A stretch of 64,000 nt of DNA from Enterococcus timonensis (GCF_900104595.1 NZ_FNVY01000003.1:62001-126000); one strand, 5' to 3'. Counted from the stretch's first letter, positions 50,795 through 59,910 are shown. Notes: generated by a model from the sequence alone, not told the origin. Made by a program: numbers and translations.

Positions 50795-52189
50795 ATGACA
50801 GAATATAATTTTCCAAAAGATTTTTGGTGGGGGAGCGCTGCTAGTGGCCCGCAAACGGAAGGACACGTGGCAGGCGACGGGAAAGGCGATTCGATTTGGG
50901 ATGTGTGGTTTAAAGAAGCTCCCGATAAATTTTTTGATGGCGTTGGGCCAGACAAAACCTCGCAGTTTATGAAATACTTTAAAGAAGATATTCAACTGAT
51001 GAAACAAACCGGCCACAATACTTTTCGGACGTCGATTCAATGGAGCCGATTGATTCCAGATGGCACTGGCGCGGTGAACGCTCAGGCGGTGGAATTTTAT
51101 AATCAAGTGATCGATGAACTGTTGGCAACAGGAATTGAACCATTTATGAATCTCTATCACTTTGATATGCCGGCGAAATTGCAAGAAGAAGGTGGCTGGC
51201 TTAATCGGGAAACGGTGGATGCTTATGTAAAATTTGCTGAAACTTGTTTTGATTTATTTGGCGACCGAGTTAAAAAATGGTTCACTCATAACGAGCCGAT
51301 TGTGCCTGTAGAAGCCGGCTACCTATATCAATTCCATTATCCGCTCCACGTTTCTTTTAAAGAAGCTGTTCAAGTTGGCTTTCATGAAAATTTAGCTAGC
51401 GCGATGGCCATTGAAAAATACCATGCAACATACGACGGCCAAATCGGCATTATTTTAAATTTGACGCCAAGTTATCCACGGGATGAAAATAATCCAGCTG
51501 ACGTCTCAGCTTCTGAATATGCAGACGCGTTTTTCAACCGCAGCTTCCTTGATCCAGCAGTCTTGGGGCATTTTCCAGAAAAATTAATCGAAGTGGTGCA
51601 AGATTTAAATATTGTACCGGAAATGTTGCCAGGAGATTTGCAAATCATTGCGGAAAATCACGTAGATTTGTTAGGGGTAAATTATTATCAACCACGCCGA
51701 GTAAAAGCTAAAGTTTCAAAAAAAGTTGCCGGCAGTCCAGTAATGCCCGATGATTATTTTGATAATTATGAAATGCCAGGGCGCAAAATGAATCCTTATC
51801 GGGGATGGGAAATTTACGAAAAAGGAATTTATGACATTTTAAAAAATCTCAAAGAAAATTACGGCAATATCGAATGTTACATTTCTGAAAATGGAATGGG
51901 TGTCGAAGGGGAAGAAAAATTCCGCGGAGAAAACGGCGAAATTCAAGATGATTATCGAATTGAATTTGTTAAAGAGCATTTGAAATACGTTCATCAAGCC
52001 ATTGGCGAGGGCAGCAATTGTCGCGGCTATCATATGTGGACGTGCATGGATAATTGGTCGTGGACCAATGCTTATAAAAATCGTTACGGATTTATTAGTG
52101 TGGAACTCGATCACGACGGACGCCGGACAATTAAAAAATCTGGTCATTGGTTTAAAACAGTCGCCGACTCTGCTGGGTTTACTGACTAG
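50795..52189 (+). CDS. GH1 6-phospho-beta-glucosidase
   Basis: Hydrolyses phosphorylated beta-glucosides delivered by a PTS. It has 464 residues from ATG 50795 (AAAGGAGG six bases upstream); the frame is open further but without a site. TIM-barrel signatures: PKDFWWGSAASGPQTEG at the N-terminus, FRTSIQWSRLIPDG, the acid/base glutamate in WFTHNEPIV, LLGVNYYQPR, and the nucleophile in CYISENGMG. WTCMDNWSWTNAYKNRYGFI near the end also fits. The phospho-specific assignment rests on family resemblance and the GntR-UTRA neighbour. Followed by small GC hairpins and a terminator. Confidence 0.92.
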   Translation: MTEYNFPKDFWWGSAASGPQTEGHVAGDGKGDSIWDVWFKEAPDKFFDGVGPDKTSQFMKYFKEDIQLMKQTGHNTFRTSIQWSRLIPDGTGAVNAQAVEFYNQVIDELLATGIEPFMNLYHFDMPAKLQEEGGWLNRETVDAYVKFAETCFDLFGDRVKKWFTHNEPIVPVEAGYLYQFHYPLHVSFKEAVQVGFHENLASAMAIEKYHATYDGQIGIILNLTPSYPRDENNPADVSASEYADAFFNRSFLDPAVLGHFPEKLIEVVQDLNIVPEMLPGDLQIIAENHVDLLGVNYYQPRRVKAKVSKKVAGSPVMPDDYFDNYEMPGRKMNPYRGWEIYEKGIYDILKNLKENYGNIECYISENGMGVEGEEKFRGENGEIQDDYRIEFVKEHLKYVHQAIGEGSNCRGYHMWTCMDNWSWTNAYKNRYGFISVELDHDGRRTIKKSGHWFKTVADSAGFTD

Positions 52190-52213
52190 AAAGTTGGAAC
52201 GGGGAAAAGTGCG

Positions 52214-52281
52214 GACTGGCTGCGCCAGGGGATAAAAAAAAACGGCTTGCGCCGGGAAATGAAAAGAAGGCTGCGCCAAGA
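52214..52281 (+). repeat. Three short GC-rich hairpins after the GH1 gene
   Basis: CTGGCTGCGCCAG (52216), CGGCTTGCGCCG (52243) and AAGGCTGCGCCAAG (52267) recur at about 25-base intervals, separated by A-rich runs. Each can form a tiny stem (GGC/GCC). They are GC-rich against an AT-rich background and resemble a degenerate tandem repeat. Function unknown. Confidence 0.6.
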
Positions 52282-52288
52282 AAAAAAT

Positions 52289-52325
52289 AAATCCACTCCG
52301 AAAAGCTTGGAGTGGATTTTTGTGA
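52289..52325 (+). terminator. Intrinsic terminator after the GH1 gene
   Basis: AAATCCACTCC / GGAGTGGATTT perfect stem with a CGAAAAGCT-type loop and trailing Ts. Confidence 0.87.
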
Positions 52326-52343
52326 GGTTTTTGCTGGTGGTAA

Positions 52344-52578
52344 TAGACGGTGTGTTTTGAACAATGGCTAGGAAAATAGAAACAATACTTCCTGACTGCT
52401 TTGCAGTCATCCACCATAGTCCTAATTTTCTACGCCATTAATCGTTCAAAATACAACCTTATTTGACGGTGTGTTTTGCCTTGGGTTTAGGAAAATAGAT
52501 AAAATCCTTCGCGAATGTTCCATTCACTGTGGCTTTTCCTAATTTTCTACAACCCAAAACAGGCAAAACACAACCTTA
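52344..52578 (-). repeat. Two long-hairpin repeats 3' of the Ohr gene
   Basis: Minus-strand order: unit 52462-52578, beginning with the ohr stop TAAGG, then unit 52344-52461. Outer arms (gene orientation) are TGTGTTTTGCC / GGCAAAACACA and TGTATTTTGAAC / GTTCAAAACACA. The first has a GAATG-n-CATTC tip and the second a GACTGC-n-GCAGTC tip. Middle boxes as in the rest of the family. Confidence 0.87.
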
Positions 52579-52989
52579 TTTTTCCTCGGCTTCTATTTCT
52601 ACTTTTATATTACCGTGGACGGCTTTGGAGTAGGGGCAGACTTCCATGGTTTCTTCCATGATTTGTTTCGTGTCTTCTTGGCTCAAGGTGTCGATTTTGC
52701 CAATTAATTTTACGGCCAACTCATAATTTCCCGACTTCGGTTCGCCCATCAAGCTTACTTCGCAACGGATGGCGCGGGGTAAATCTTCGAGATCGCGTTT
52801 TTGTAGCGGGTAAATCATTGCCGAGTTAAAGCAGGCAGAAAATCCGGCGGCGAAAAGTTCTTCGGGATTAGTGTAACCTGCTTTTTTTGTGGCCGAAGTT
52901 AAAACATCTAATTCACCGGTTAAAGATTGGGAATGGCCCTCGCGCCCGCCGGTGTTCACCACTGTAGCAACAGAAATTTTTTCAGTCAT
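52576..52989 (-). CDS. ohr: Organic hydroperoxide resistance protein (Ohr/OsmC family)
   Basis: Thiol peroxidase reducing organic hydroperoxides. It has 137 residues, ATG 52989 with GAGGAG. The two redox cysteines are present in FSACFNSAMIY (about residue 53) and MEVCPYSKAVHGN (about residue 117), with the conserved Arg region and GREGHSQS near the N-terminus, the pattern of the Ohr branch. The dimeric enzyme acts in the cytoplasm, usually under OhrR control. No ohrR is adjacent, and the MarR gene at 35385 is not positioned to be it. Its stop codon is part of a long-hairpin repeat. Confidence 0.93.
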   Translation of the reverse strand: MTEKISVATVVNTGGREGHSQSLTGELDVLTSATKKAGYTNPEELFAAGFSACFNSAMIYPLQKRDLEDLPRAIRCEVSLMGEPKSGNYELAVKLIGKIDTLSQEDTKQIMEETMEVCPYSKAVHGNIKVEIEAEEK

Positions 52990-53086
52990 AGTAAATCTCC
53001 TCTCGATTTTAAAAATATTTTGTGTTAGGCAACTTAAAAAAACGGTTGACCAACCTCTAATTCAAGTGTAAAAGGGATGTGGTTTT

Positions 53087-53965
53087 TTGGGAAATGAAAC
53101 GATTACGCGCCGCAGTGAACGGGAAATGTACGATCTTATTTTAAAAGTTGCTGATTCTTTGCCGGAAGTTTTGGCGGTGGGGCTTAATGGTTCGCGGACG
53201 AATAAAAATGTGCCGGCAGATGATTTTCAAGATTTTGATATTGTCTTTGTGGTGGGTGACACGGAAAAATTAATTGCCGATCAAAGTTGGTTAACAGCTT
53301 TTGGCGAAATTTTAGCTAGCCAACAACCAGAAGCAATGGAGCTATTTCCAGCGGAGTTGGCCCCGCGCTATACATTTTTAATGCAATTTACTGATGGCTG
53401 GCGCATTGATTTGATGCTAACACCGTTGTCTGTTGTCAAAACTTGGCTACAAGAAGACCGACTGTTAAAAGTTTTAAGTGATCCTAATCATTTATTAGGC
53501 GAAATACCTGAAGCAAGCGACGAACAATATTGGGTGACTGCTCCCACTGAGCAAATGTTTCACGACTGTTGCACCGAATTTTGGTGGGTGGCAACTTATG
53601 TGGTGAAAGGTTTAGCGCGGGATGAATATTTTTACGCTGTCGATCACTTTAGCCAAAATGTTTTAGGCGAATTACGGCGTTTATTCCGCTGGCAAATTGG
53701 TCTTTTAACAGATTTTTCGTTAAGCGTTGGTAAAAATGATAAATATTTCAAAAATTATTTGCCCAAAGAAACAATGGATCAGTTAGCGGCTCTGCATGAT
53801 TTTTCTAGTTTACAAAAAATCAGTGACCATTTAATCGCCACTGAAAAATTATTTTTAAAAGTTAGCCGTCAACTAGCTGTCGATTTTCATTTTTCATTTG
53901 ATGAAAAAACAGCCCAAGACGTTCTAAGTTATACGAAAACGATATTAAAAAAAGCCGACTTGTAA
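53087..53965 (+). CDS. ANT(6)-like aminoglycoside 6-adenylyltransferase family protein
   Basis: A 292-residue nucleotidyltransferase related to streptomycin 6-adenylyltransferases (AadE/ANT(6)). Start TTG 53087, with AAAGGGATGTGG upstream (weak). Key segments: EREMYDLILKVADSLPEVLAV, the nucleotidyltransferase site GSRTNKNVPADDFQDFDIVFVV (Gly-Ser and the Asp-x-Asp pair), EAMELFPAELAPRYTFLMQF, WRIDLMLTPL, HDCCTEFWWVATYVVKGLARDE and VDHFSQNVL. All parts of ANT(6) are there at normal length. Chromosomal homologues of this kind in Firmicutes do not always confer resistance. No mobile element flanks it and its base composition matches its surroundings, so it may be intrinsic. Confidence 0.85.
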   Translation: MGNETITRRSEREMYDLILKVADSLPEVLAVGLNGSRTNKNVPADDFQDFDIVFVVGDTEKLIADQSWLTAFGEILASQQPEAMELFPAELAPRYTFLMQFTDGWRIDLMLTPLSVVKTWLQEDRLLKVLSDPNHLLGEIPEASDEQYWVTAPTEQMFHDCCTEFWWVATYVVKGLARDEYFYAVDHFSQNVLGELRRLFRWQIGLLTDFSLSVGKNDKYFKNYLPKETMDQLAALHDFSSLQKISDHLIATEKLFLKVSRQLAVDFHFSFDEKTAQDVLSYTKTILKKADL

Positions 53966-53982
53966 TCAGGTCGGCTTTTTTA
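53947..53982 (+). terminator. Terminator overlapping the ANT(6)-like stop codon
   Basis: AAAAAAGCCGAC / GTCGGCTTTTTT with the TAA stop in the loop, so the last codons (Lys-Lys-Ala-Asp) form the left arm. Confidence 0.88.
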
Positions 53983-54080
53983 GGTCAATTTCGAGCAAAA
54001 ATGCCATTAAAATTCTAAAAAGTGGGGAGATAGTCTGTAAACGATTTTTTTGGCGGAATTTCTGCTAAGATAAGGGTGTC

Positions 54081-54908
54081 TTAAGATTCGTTTTTTAAAA
54101 AACGACGCGGGGTGGTGCCGGTATAACGCTTAAATGTTTTAGAAAAATGAGCCTCTGAAGAAAATCCACAACTTTTGGCAATTTCGTCTAGAGGCAAATC
54201 AGGATAAAGCAATAAATAACGCTGACTTTGGCTGACGCGCTTTGTGTTCAAAAAATCTTGCAACGTTTGTCCGGTATAAGCTTTAAAAATTCGGGCCAAA
54301 TAAGATTTATTTAAATAAAAACGCTCCGCCACACTAGCCAAATGCAAATCATCTTCGAAGTGATCGGCCACAAAACGCACCACCGGCTGAATCGTTTCTT
54401 GCTGCTTCAACCCTAGCTCCACATCTTGGGCTTGTTGTTTAGTAAACCTGGTTAAGAGGAGGAGGAGCTCGACGATTTTTAAAAATTGTCGGGATTCAAA
54501 AAAACTTTCCCGAAACAAAGACTCGTTATAGAGTGTTTCAAAAATTTCGGAAACTTGTTTTTGCTGATTGGCTGATAAATCATAGACTCCGGTTTGTTGG
54601 GCGAAGAAAAAGGCCGGCGTATTGGTCAAAAAAGGAATCGAATTTTTGGCAAAAGTATCTGGTTGCAGCTCAATTAAAAAACGCGTATGGGCCGAAGCTT
54701 GCGAAAAATCCGTCCGATGAGGAAGACCGGCATTAATAATCACCAGACTGCCTTTTTGCAGCGGATAAAAATGATCAGCAATTTCAATTTGCGCCGTGCC
54801 AGTCAGTTCAGCCAAATAATAAATTTCATACTCTGGATGATGATGATCCACCCGCATGGCAAATGGCGTTTTGCGAATTCTTTTTTCAATTACAAATTGG
54901 GGAAACAA
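54081..54908 (-). CDS. AraC family transcriptional regulator
   Basis: A 275-residue regulator from TTG 54908 (AGGTG site). N-terminal cupin-like sugar-sensing domain with VDHHHPEYEIYYLAEL and PLQKGSLVIINAGLPHRT, then a C-terminal double helix-turn-helix: DLHLASVAERFYLNKSYLARIFKAYTGQTLQDFLNTKRV and LPLDEIAKSCGFSSEAHFSKTFKRYTGTTPRRF. It faces the Gfo/Idh/MocA gene across a 70-bp gap and is the obvious activator of the glycan locus that follows (54979-59798). The inducer is presumably a plant sugar. Confidence 0.92.
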   Translation of the reverse strand: MFPQFVIEKRIRKTPFAMRVDHHHPEYEIYYLAELTGTAQIEIADHFYPLQKGSLVIINAGLPHRTDFSQASAHTRFLIELQPDTFAKNSIPFLTNTPAFFFAQQTGVYDLSANQQKQVSEIFETLYNESLFRESFFESRQFLKIVELLLLLTRFTKQQAQDVELGLKQQETIQPVVRFVADHFEDDLHLASVAERFYLNKSYLARIFKAYTGQTLQDFLNTKRVSQSQRYLLLYPDLPLDEIAKSCGFSSEAHFSKTFKRYTGTTPRRFLKNES

Positions 54909-54978
54909 AAAAACACCTGCTTAAAATTATTTTGGTAATTATTTTAAAAGAAAATTTAAATTTAAGAAATGAGGGAAA

Positions 54979-56271
54979 ATGATGAAAAAAAGATATGTAC
55001 AAGTGGGAACTGGCGGACGGGCGCGTTTTTATTATGACGCGATTGCCACCACCTTTAAGGAAACTTCAGAAATTGTCGGATTTTGCGATTTATCGCAAAC
55101 GCGAATGGATTATGCCAATCGCCGCCTAGAAGAAAATGGTCATCCAGCTGTGCCGACTTACATTTACACTGATTTTGAAAAAATGCTGGACGAAACGAAA
55201 CCTGATTTTGTTATTGTCACCAGTGTCGACCGGACGCATGACCATTATATCACGACCGCCATGGAAAAAGGGTACGATGTTATTACTGAAAAACCCATGA
55301 CTATTGACGAAAAAAAAGCCCAAGAAATTATCGATTGCCAAAAACGCACCGGTCGCAACTTGCGAGTAACTTTTAATTATCGTTATGCTCCTCATAATTC
55401 TAAAATTCGTGAACTGATTGCAGCCGGCACAATTGGCGATGTTTTTTCGGTTCATTTTGAATGGCTTTTAAATACAAAACACGGCGCCGATTATTTCCGC
55501 CGCTGGCACCGGAATAAATATAATTCTGGCGGTTTGCTCGTTCATAAATCGACTCATCATTTTGACTTGGTAAATTTTTGGTTGGGCACAACGCCGCAAA
55601 CAGTCTTTGCATTTGGCGATTTGAATTTTTATGGCATGAAAAATGCTGAAAAGCGTGGTATGCACAATTTTTATTATCGCGCCACCGGCAATCCCGTGGC
55701 TCAAGATGATCCCTTTGCGCTAGATTTAAATTCTTCACCTGATCTTAAAGCGTTATATTTAGACGCTGAAAAAGATTCCGGCTATTTGCGGGACCGATCC
55801 GTTTTTTCTGATGATATTTCCATAGAAGATACTATGAGTGTATTGGTGAAATATAATAATGGCGCGCAAATGAGTTATTCTTTGAACGCTTATCAACCGT
55901 GGGAAGGGTACAATGTTGTTTTTAATGGCAGCCGCGGACGGATTGAAATGAAAGTTGTAGAAAGTTCTTATGTTAATGCTGGGGGCAAACAAGAAAATGA
56001 GGGCGCCGCAAAAATAAAATCAATTAAAGTTTTCCCAATGTTTGGCGCGCCTTATGAAGTAGAAATCGAAGAAAAAAATGGCGGACACGGCGGTGGCGAT
56101 CCAGTCTTATTAAATGATATTTTCGGCGTACCCGAAGAAGATCCATTGCACCGGGCAGCTGGCTTAAAAGATGGGGCGATGTCCATTTTAACCGGCGTTG
56201 CGGCCAATAAAGCCATCGCTTCAGGACTCCCAGTAAAAATTTCTGATTTGGTAGATTTTCATGAAGAATAA
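54979..56271 (+). CDS. Gfo/Idh/MocA family oxidoreductase
   Basis: NAD(P)-dependent sugar dehydrogenase family, 430 residues, ATG 54979 (or 54982) with GAGGG. Rossmann segment [15 protein letters not shown], the EKP motif in [14 protein letters not shown] (Lys near residue 96), and [20 protein letters not shown] in the catalytic half, with a His pair in the usual position. Longer than the typical 350 residues because of an insertion near 225-280. First gene of a likely operon with GH28 and GH106 enzymes, so it may act on an oxidised or unusual sugar released from them. Exact substrate unknown. Confidence 0.88.
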   Translation: MMKKRYVQVGTGGRARFYYDAIATTFKETSEIVGFCDLSQTRMDYANRRLEENGHPAVPTYIYTDFEKMLDETKPDFVIVTSVDRTHDHYITTAMEKGYDVITEKPMTIDEKKAQEIIDCQKRTGRNLRVTFNYRYAPHNSKIRELIAAGTIGDVFSVHFEWLLNTKHGADYFRRWHRNKYNSGGLLVHKSTHHFDLVNFWLGTTPQTVFAFGDLNFYGMKNAEKRGMHNFYYRATGNPVAQDDPFALDLNSSPDLKALYLDAEKDSGYLRDRSVFSDDISIEDTMSVLVKYNNGAQMSYSLNAYQPWEGYNVVFNGSRGRIEMKVVESSYVNAGGKQENEGAAKIKSIKVFPMFGAPYEVEIEEKNGGHGGGDPVLLNDIFGVPEEDPLHRAAGLKDGAMSILTGVAANKAIASGLPVKISDLVDFHEE

Positions 56272-57520
56272 AATTACTGAGACAACAAAAAAATTACAAA
56301 AAATGATTAACGACGCCCCAGAAAATGGAAAGCTCGTCCTCCCTGCTGGCCGTTACGAAATTGGTTCGCTATTTTTAAAAAGTAAACTGACCTTGGAACT
56401 AGCAGAAGGCTGCGAAATTTTAGGCAGCCAAGATTTAGCTGATTATCCGCAAATAAAAAGTCGCATCGCCGGCATCGAAATGACTTGGCCGGCTGCACTC
56501 ATCAATATTGTTGATTGTTCTGAGGTGAAAATTTTTGGCACCGGAACAATTAACGGCCAAGGCAAAATTTGGTGGGAAAAATATTGGGGCACCGATCATA
56601 AAAGTGGCATGATGGCCGACTACGAAAAACGCGGCTTGCGCTGGATCGTTGATTATGATTGCCAGCGCCCAAGAAATATTTTAATTCAAAATAGCCAAAA
56701 TATTCAGCTTGAACAAATCCACTCGCTAGACTCTGGCTTTTGGAATGTCCAAATTTTGTACTCACAATTTATCACCGTCAAAAAACTCACCATCAAAAAT
56801 GGCCCCGGTCCTTCAACAGACGGCATTGATATCGATTCGTCGCAAGATGTTTTGATTGATCAATGTCACGTGGCTTGTAACGATGATAATATTTGCGTCA
56901 AATCCGGCCGCGGACAAGAAGCATTCCTCCAACAAAAAACAACCGAACGCGTCAAAATTTCTAATTGTAAACTAGGCGTCGGCTCAGGCATTACATTAGG
57001 TAGCGAAGTTTCCGGCGGCATTCGCGATATTGAAATTTCGGACAATGAATTTTTTGATACCGGCGTTGGTTTTCGAATTAAATCCTCGAAAAATCGCGGG
57101 GGCTTTATTGAAAATATCCGCGTTAAAAATCTCACCATGCACAATGTTCATTTTGCCGTGAAATTTGATTTAAATTGGTTCCCCGCCTACAGCTATAGCG
57201 GTGATACCGAAGACGTGGCCCAGTTGCCAATTCACTGGCAAAAAATAATCGATGACGTTAAAGGACTCGCTGGCTTAACCCGTGTCAAAAATATCGAAAT
57301 CGACACAATTAACGCCACCAAAGATCCCCAACAATTTTCCCGAGCTTTATATTTTGGCGGACTGAAAGAACAACCTATCGAAAACTTGACCTTAAAAAAT
57401 ATCAAAATCACCGCCACCGAATTCGGCGAAATCCACGCCGTAAAAAATTTAGTGCTGGATCACGTAGTTTTGAATGTGGAAGAGAAGACCGATAGCGCAC
57501 GAGGAAAGTATGCACGGTAA
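56261..57520 (+). CDS. Glycoside hydrolase family 28 (polygalacturonase-like)
   Basis: A right-handed beta-helix pectin-type hydrolase, 419 residues; ATG 56261 overlaps the preceding stop by 11 bases, implying translational coupling. No signal peptide, so it works on imported oligosaccharides. GH28 motifs: [10 protein letters not shown] (NTD/TDG site), [10 protein letters not shown] (catalytic Asp pair), [11 protein letters not shown] at the place of GHG, where the His is replaced by Ser, and [11 protein letters not shown] (RIK). Loss of that His is seen in atypical GH28 members and may reflect a substrate other than plain polygalacturonate, for example rhamnogalacturonan-type oligosaccharides or xylogalacturonan. 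Confidence in the family is high. Confidence 0.88.
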   Translation: MKNKITETTKKLQKMINDAPENGKLVLPAGRYEIGSLFLKSKLTLELAEGCEILGSQDLADYPQIKSRIAGIEMTWPAALINIVDCSEVKIFGTGTINGQGKIWWEKYWGTDHKSGMMADYEKRGLRWIVDYDCQRPRNILIQNSQNIQLEQIHSLDSGFWNVQILYSQFITVKKLTIKNGPGPSTDGIDIDSSQDVLIDQCHVACNDDNICVKSGRGQEAFLQQKTTERVKISNCKLGVGSGITLGSEVSGGIRDIEISDNEFFDTGVGFRIKSSKNRGGFIENIRVKNLTMHNVHFAVKFDLNWFPAYSYSGDTEDVAQLPIHWQKIIDDVKGLAGLTRVKNIEIDTINATKDPQQFSRALYFGGLKEQPIENLTLKNIKITATEFGEIHAVKNLVLDHVVLNVEEKTDSARGKYAR

Positions 57521-57557
57521 TAAAAAAAATTAATTTTGGGGAAAAGCGAGGCTGCAT

Positions 57558-59798
57558 ATGAACAGTAATAACCTAGTTAAAAACTTTCAAAATCCCCCTC
57601 ATGAATATAGCCAGTTTCCTTTTTGGTTTTGGAACGGAGAAATCACCAAGGAGGGAATTTATGAAAGTATTCATGAATTTTATCAGCGCCATATTTATGG
57701 ATTTGTTATTCATCCGCGAATGGGCTTGTCAGAAAATATTCCTTATTTAAGTGAAACTTTTTTTTCGTTGGTGACTTATGCCGTGCAAGTGGCAGCGCAA
57801 CTGGAAATGAAAGTTATTTTGTACGATGAAGGAATGTATCCATCGGGGTCGGCTCATGGCGAAGTCGTCCGAAAAAATCCTGAATTTGCCGCTCAAGGAC
57901 TGGCTTTATATACTCAAGAAGAATTTACGAACTACTCCGATGAAATAATTGAAATTTGGCAAGTATTTAAAAAAGAGCAATCATTTTCGATGGTTGAAAA
58001 TAAATATTCAAAAAAATGGTATCTCGTTTATGCCTATTCAAAAGGAACTGTTCGCGGTCTTTATGACAGCGAGGATGATGGTCAAGAAAATGCCCCTAAA
58101 GCAGCAAATTTGCTAGATTCTCAAGCTGTAGCTAGTTTTATTCATTTAACTCATGATCGTTATTTTAAACATTTGGCAAATTTTTTTGGTTCGACAATTA
58201 TTGGATTTTTTACTGATGAACCTAGTATTTTAGGGCGAAATCATCGGAAAACGATGCTCCCTTTTAAAAAAGAAACCGCAGAAATTCTCCAAAATAAAAT
58301 TGGCAGTGAAAAACTAGCGACACTTTTTACAGCCGAAAAAAATTCTGACTTATATAAAAGCTATGCTGAAAGTGTTGAAAAAGATTTAACTGAAAATTAT
58401 TATCGGCCGCTGGCTCAGTGGTGCCAAAATCATGGTATTGCCTTAATGGGGCACCCGGCTAGTGGAATGGATATCGGTGTTTTAGATTATTTTGGTGTAC
58501 CGGGACAAGATATGGTTTGGCGCTTTGTTTCTTTTGCAGATCAAACGGGCATTGTCGGTCGTGAAAGTACGGCTGGAAAATGTTCTGCTGATTCCGCTCG
58601 TCATCAAGGAAAACGAAAAAATAGTAATGAAGTTTTTGGCGCTTGCGGTAGTCCTCATGCGCCGTGGGATTTAACGATGCAAGAGATGCAATGGTATCTC
58701 AATTGGTTATTTGTTCGCGGCGTGAATCTCATTTTTCCTCATGCGTTTTTTTATTCCATTGATGGCAAGCGGCGCGATGAACGTCCACCTGATGTTGGAC
58801 CCCATAATTTATGGTGGAATGAATATGGAAAATTCGCCCAATATTCTAATCGGTTAAGTTATTTATTGACGGATTGTGTCAACCAGACAAATATCGCCGT
58901 TTTAACGAGCAAAACGTTTCTTCCTTATGAAGAGGTTCAATCTTTGTATCAACAACAAATTGAATTTAATTATTTAGAAAAAGAATTGCTTTTTTCAAAA
59001 GGAAAATTTGTGGATGGGCGCTATGAACTACAACAACAAAGTTACGATACCATTTTGGCGACGAAAGATTGCGGACTTTCTGATAGTGAAATAACTTTTC
59101 TAGAAAGTAACGGCTTAAAGATAATATATTTAAAAAAAGAGCAAGAAGTTTTAATTGCCCAAGCGGCTAAAAATCGACCACATATAACAGGAGAAAATCT
59201 TAGCCAGCTGCGTTTTTCCAAAATAAAAAAAGACCAAGAAACTTTTTATTTATTCTTTAATGAAGGACAAAATCCGCTTCATTTCCATTTTGAAAAAGAT
59301 CTTCCAGCATCGCTTTGGTCCGCTAATAGTGGCGAAATTTTTGCCTATCACAATGAAGAAATTACTTTGCAACCAGCGGAGATGAAAATCTTTTCTGATA
59401 GTTTGGCTCAAGAAAAATTACCCGATTGGTATGAAGTTGGCCTAACTTATCAAATTAAAAGCAGACCATTAGCGTTAACAAAATTGCAAAATTGGGCTGA
59501 AATTCAAGCAGATTATTCTGGTAGCAACACGTATGATTTTGTTTTCCATTTTGAAAAAGAAGTTTTTGGCGAAGTGCTTTTTGATTTTGGAAAGGTCAAT
59601 GATATTTTAATTTATGAAAAAAGCAGACAAGTTTCATACGCGCCACCATATACAGTGAAAATTTCGATTGAAGAACCGACAAAAGAACTTTCCCTAACAG
59701 TAATAGTCAAAAACAGTCTCACCAATACGTATGATAATAATCCACGTCTAAGCGGGATAATAGGTCCAATACAAGGATTTATGCTAGGAGATTATTAG
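57558..59798 (+). CDS. GH106-like glycosidase, putative alpha-L-rhamnosidase
   Basis: A 746-residue cytosolic enzyme, ATG 57558. The opening PPHEYSQFPFWFWNGEITKEGI and YGFVIHPRMGLSENIPYLSE, then LYDEGMYPSGSAHGEV, match the N-terminus of GH106-type TIM-barrel proteins. FFTDEPSILG near residue 220 provides a likely catalytic Glu, and VFGACGSPHAPWDLTMQEMQWYLNWLFVRGVNLIFPHAFFYS is the typical barrel end. The C-terminal third is beta-rich. Shorter than many Bacteroidetes GH106 enzymes and lacking a signal peptide. Downstream of GH28 in the same operon, suggesting intracellular removal of rhamnose from pectic oligosaccharides. Activity is inferred only. Confidence 0.75.
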   Translation: MNSNNLVKNFQNPPHEYSQFPFWFWNGEITKEGIYESIHEFYQRHIYGFVIHPRMGLSENIPYLSETFFSLVTYAVQVAAQLEMKVILYDEGMYPSGSAHGEVVRKNPEFAAQGLALYTQEEFTNYSDEIIEIWQVFKKEQSFSMVENKYSKKWYLVYAYSKGTVRGLYDSEDDGQENAPKAANLLDSQAVASFIHLTHDRYFKHLANFFGSTIIGFFTDEPSILGRNHRKTMLPFKKETAEILQNKIGSEKLATLFTAEKNSDLYKSYAESVEKDLTENYYRPLAQWCQNHGIALMGHPASGMDIGVLDYFGVPGQDMVWRFVSFADQTGIVGRESTAGKCSADSARHQGKRKNSNEVFGACGSPHAPWDLTMQEMQWYLNWLFVRGVNLIFPHAFFYSIDGKRRDERPPDVGPHNLWWNEYGKFAQYSNRLSYLLTDCVNQTNIAVLTSKTFLPYEEVQSLYQQQIEFNYLEKELLFSKGKFVDGRYELQQQSYDTILATKDCGLSDSEITFLESNGLKIIYLKKEQEVLIAQAAKNRPHITGENLSQLRFSKIKKDQETFYLFFNEGQNPLHFHFEKDLPASLWSANSGEIFAYHNEEITLQPAEMKIFSDSLAQEKLPDWYEVGLTYQIKSRPLALTKLQNWAEIQADYSGSNTYDFVFHFEKEVFGEVLFDFGKVNDILIYEKSRQVSYAPPYTVKISIEEPTKELSLTVIVKNSLTNTYDNNPRLSGIIGPIQGFMLGDY

Positions 59799-59858
59799 TA
59801 GCAATAATTAACTTGTATGAAAAAAGAAAAATATAATTTTTGATAGTCTAAAAAAAAT

Positions 59859-59887
59859 TTGAAGGGTATTTTTCTTCGTGCTAGAAT
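59859..59887 (+). promoter_or_regulatory. Promoter of the TIM-barrel isomerase gene
   Basis: TTGAAG (59859-59864), 17-base spacer, TAGAAT (59882-59887). It shows that the isomerase can be transcribed separately from the glycosidase operon. Confidence 0.7.
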
Positions 59888-59910
59888 AAGACAAAAAAGG
59901 AGGAATTTAT

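Noticed and set aside
51839-52417. 192-codon ORF antisense to the GH1 gene
   Set aside because: Mirror frame of a well-supported GH1 gene, rich in Phe/His/Pro from antisense codons, and running into repeat sequence.
1031-52578. Interpretation of the hairpin repeats as integron attC sites
   Set aside because: They resemble attC in being bulged palindromes at gene 3' ends, but the GTTRRRY/RYYYAAC core sites are absent, the host genes are ordinary operon genes in native order, and no integron integrase is present.
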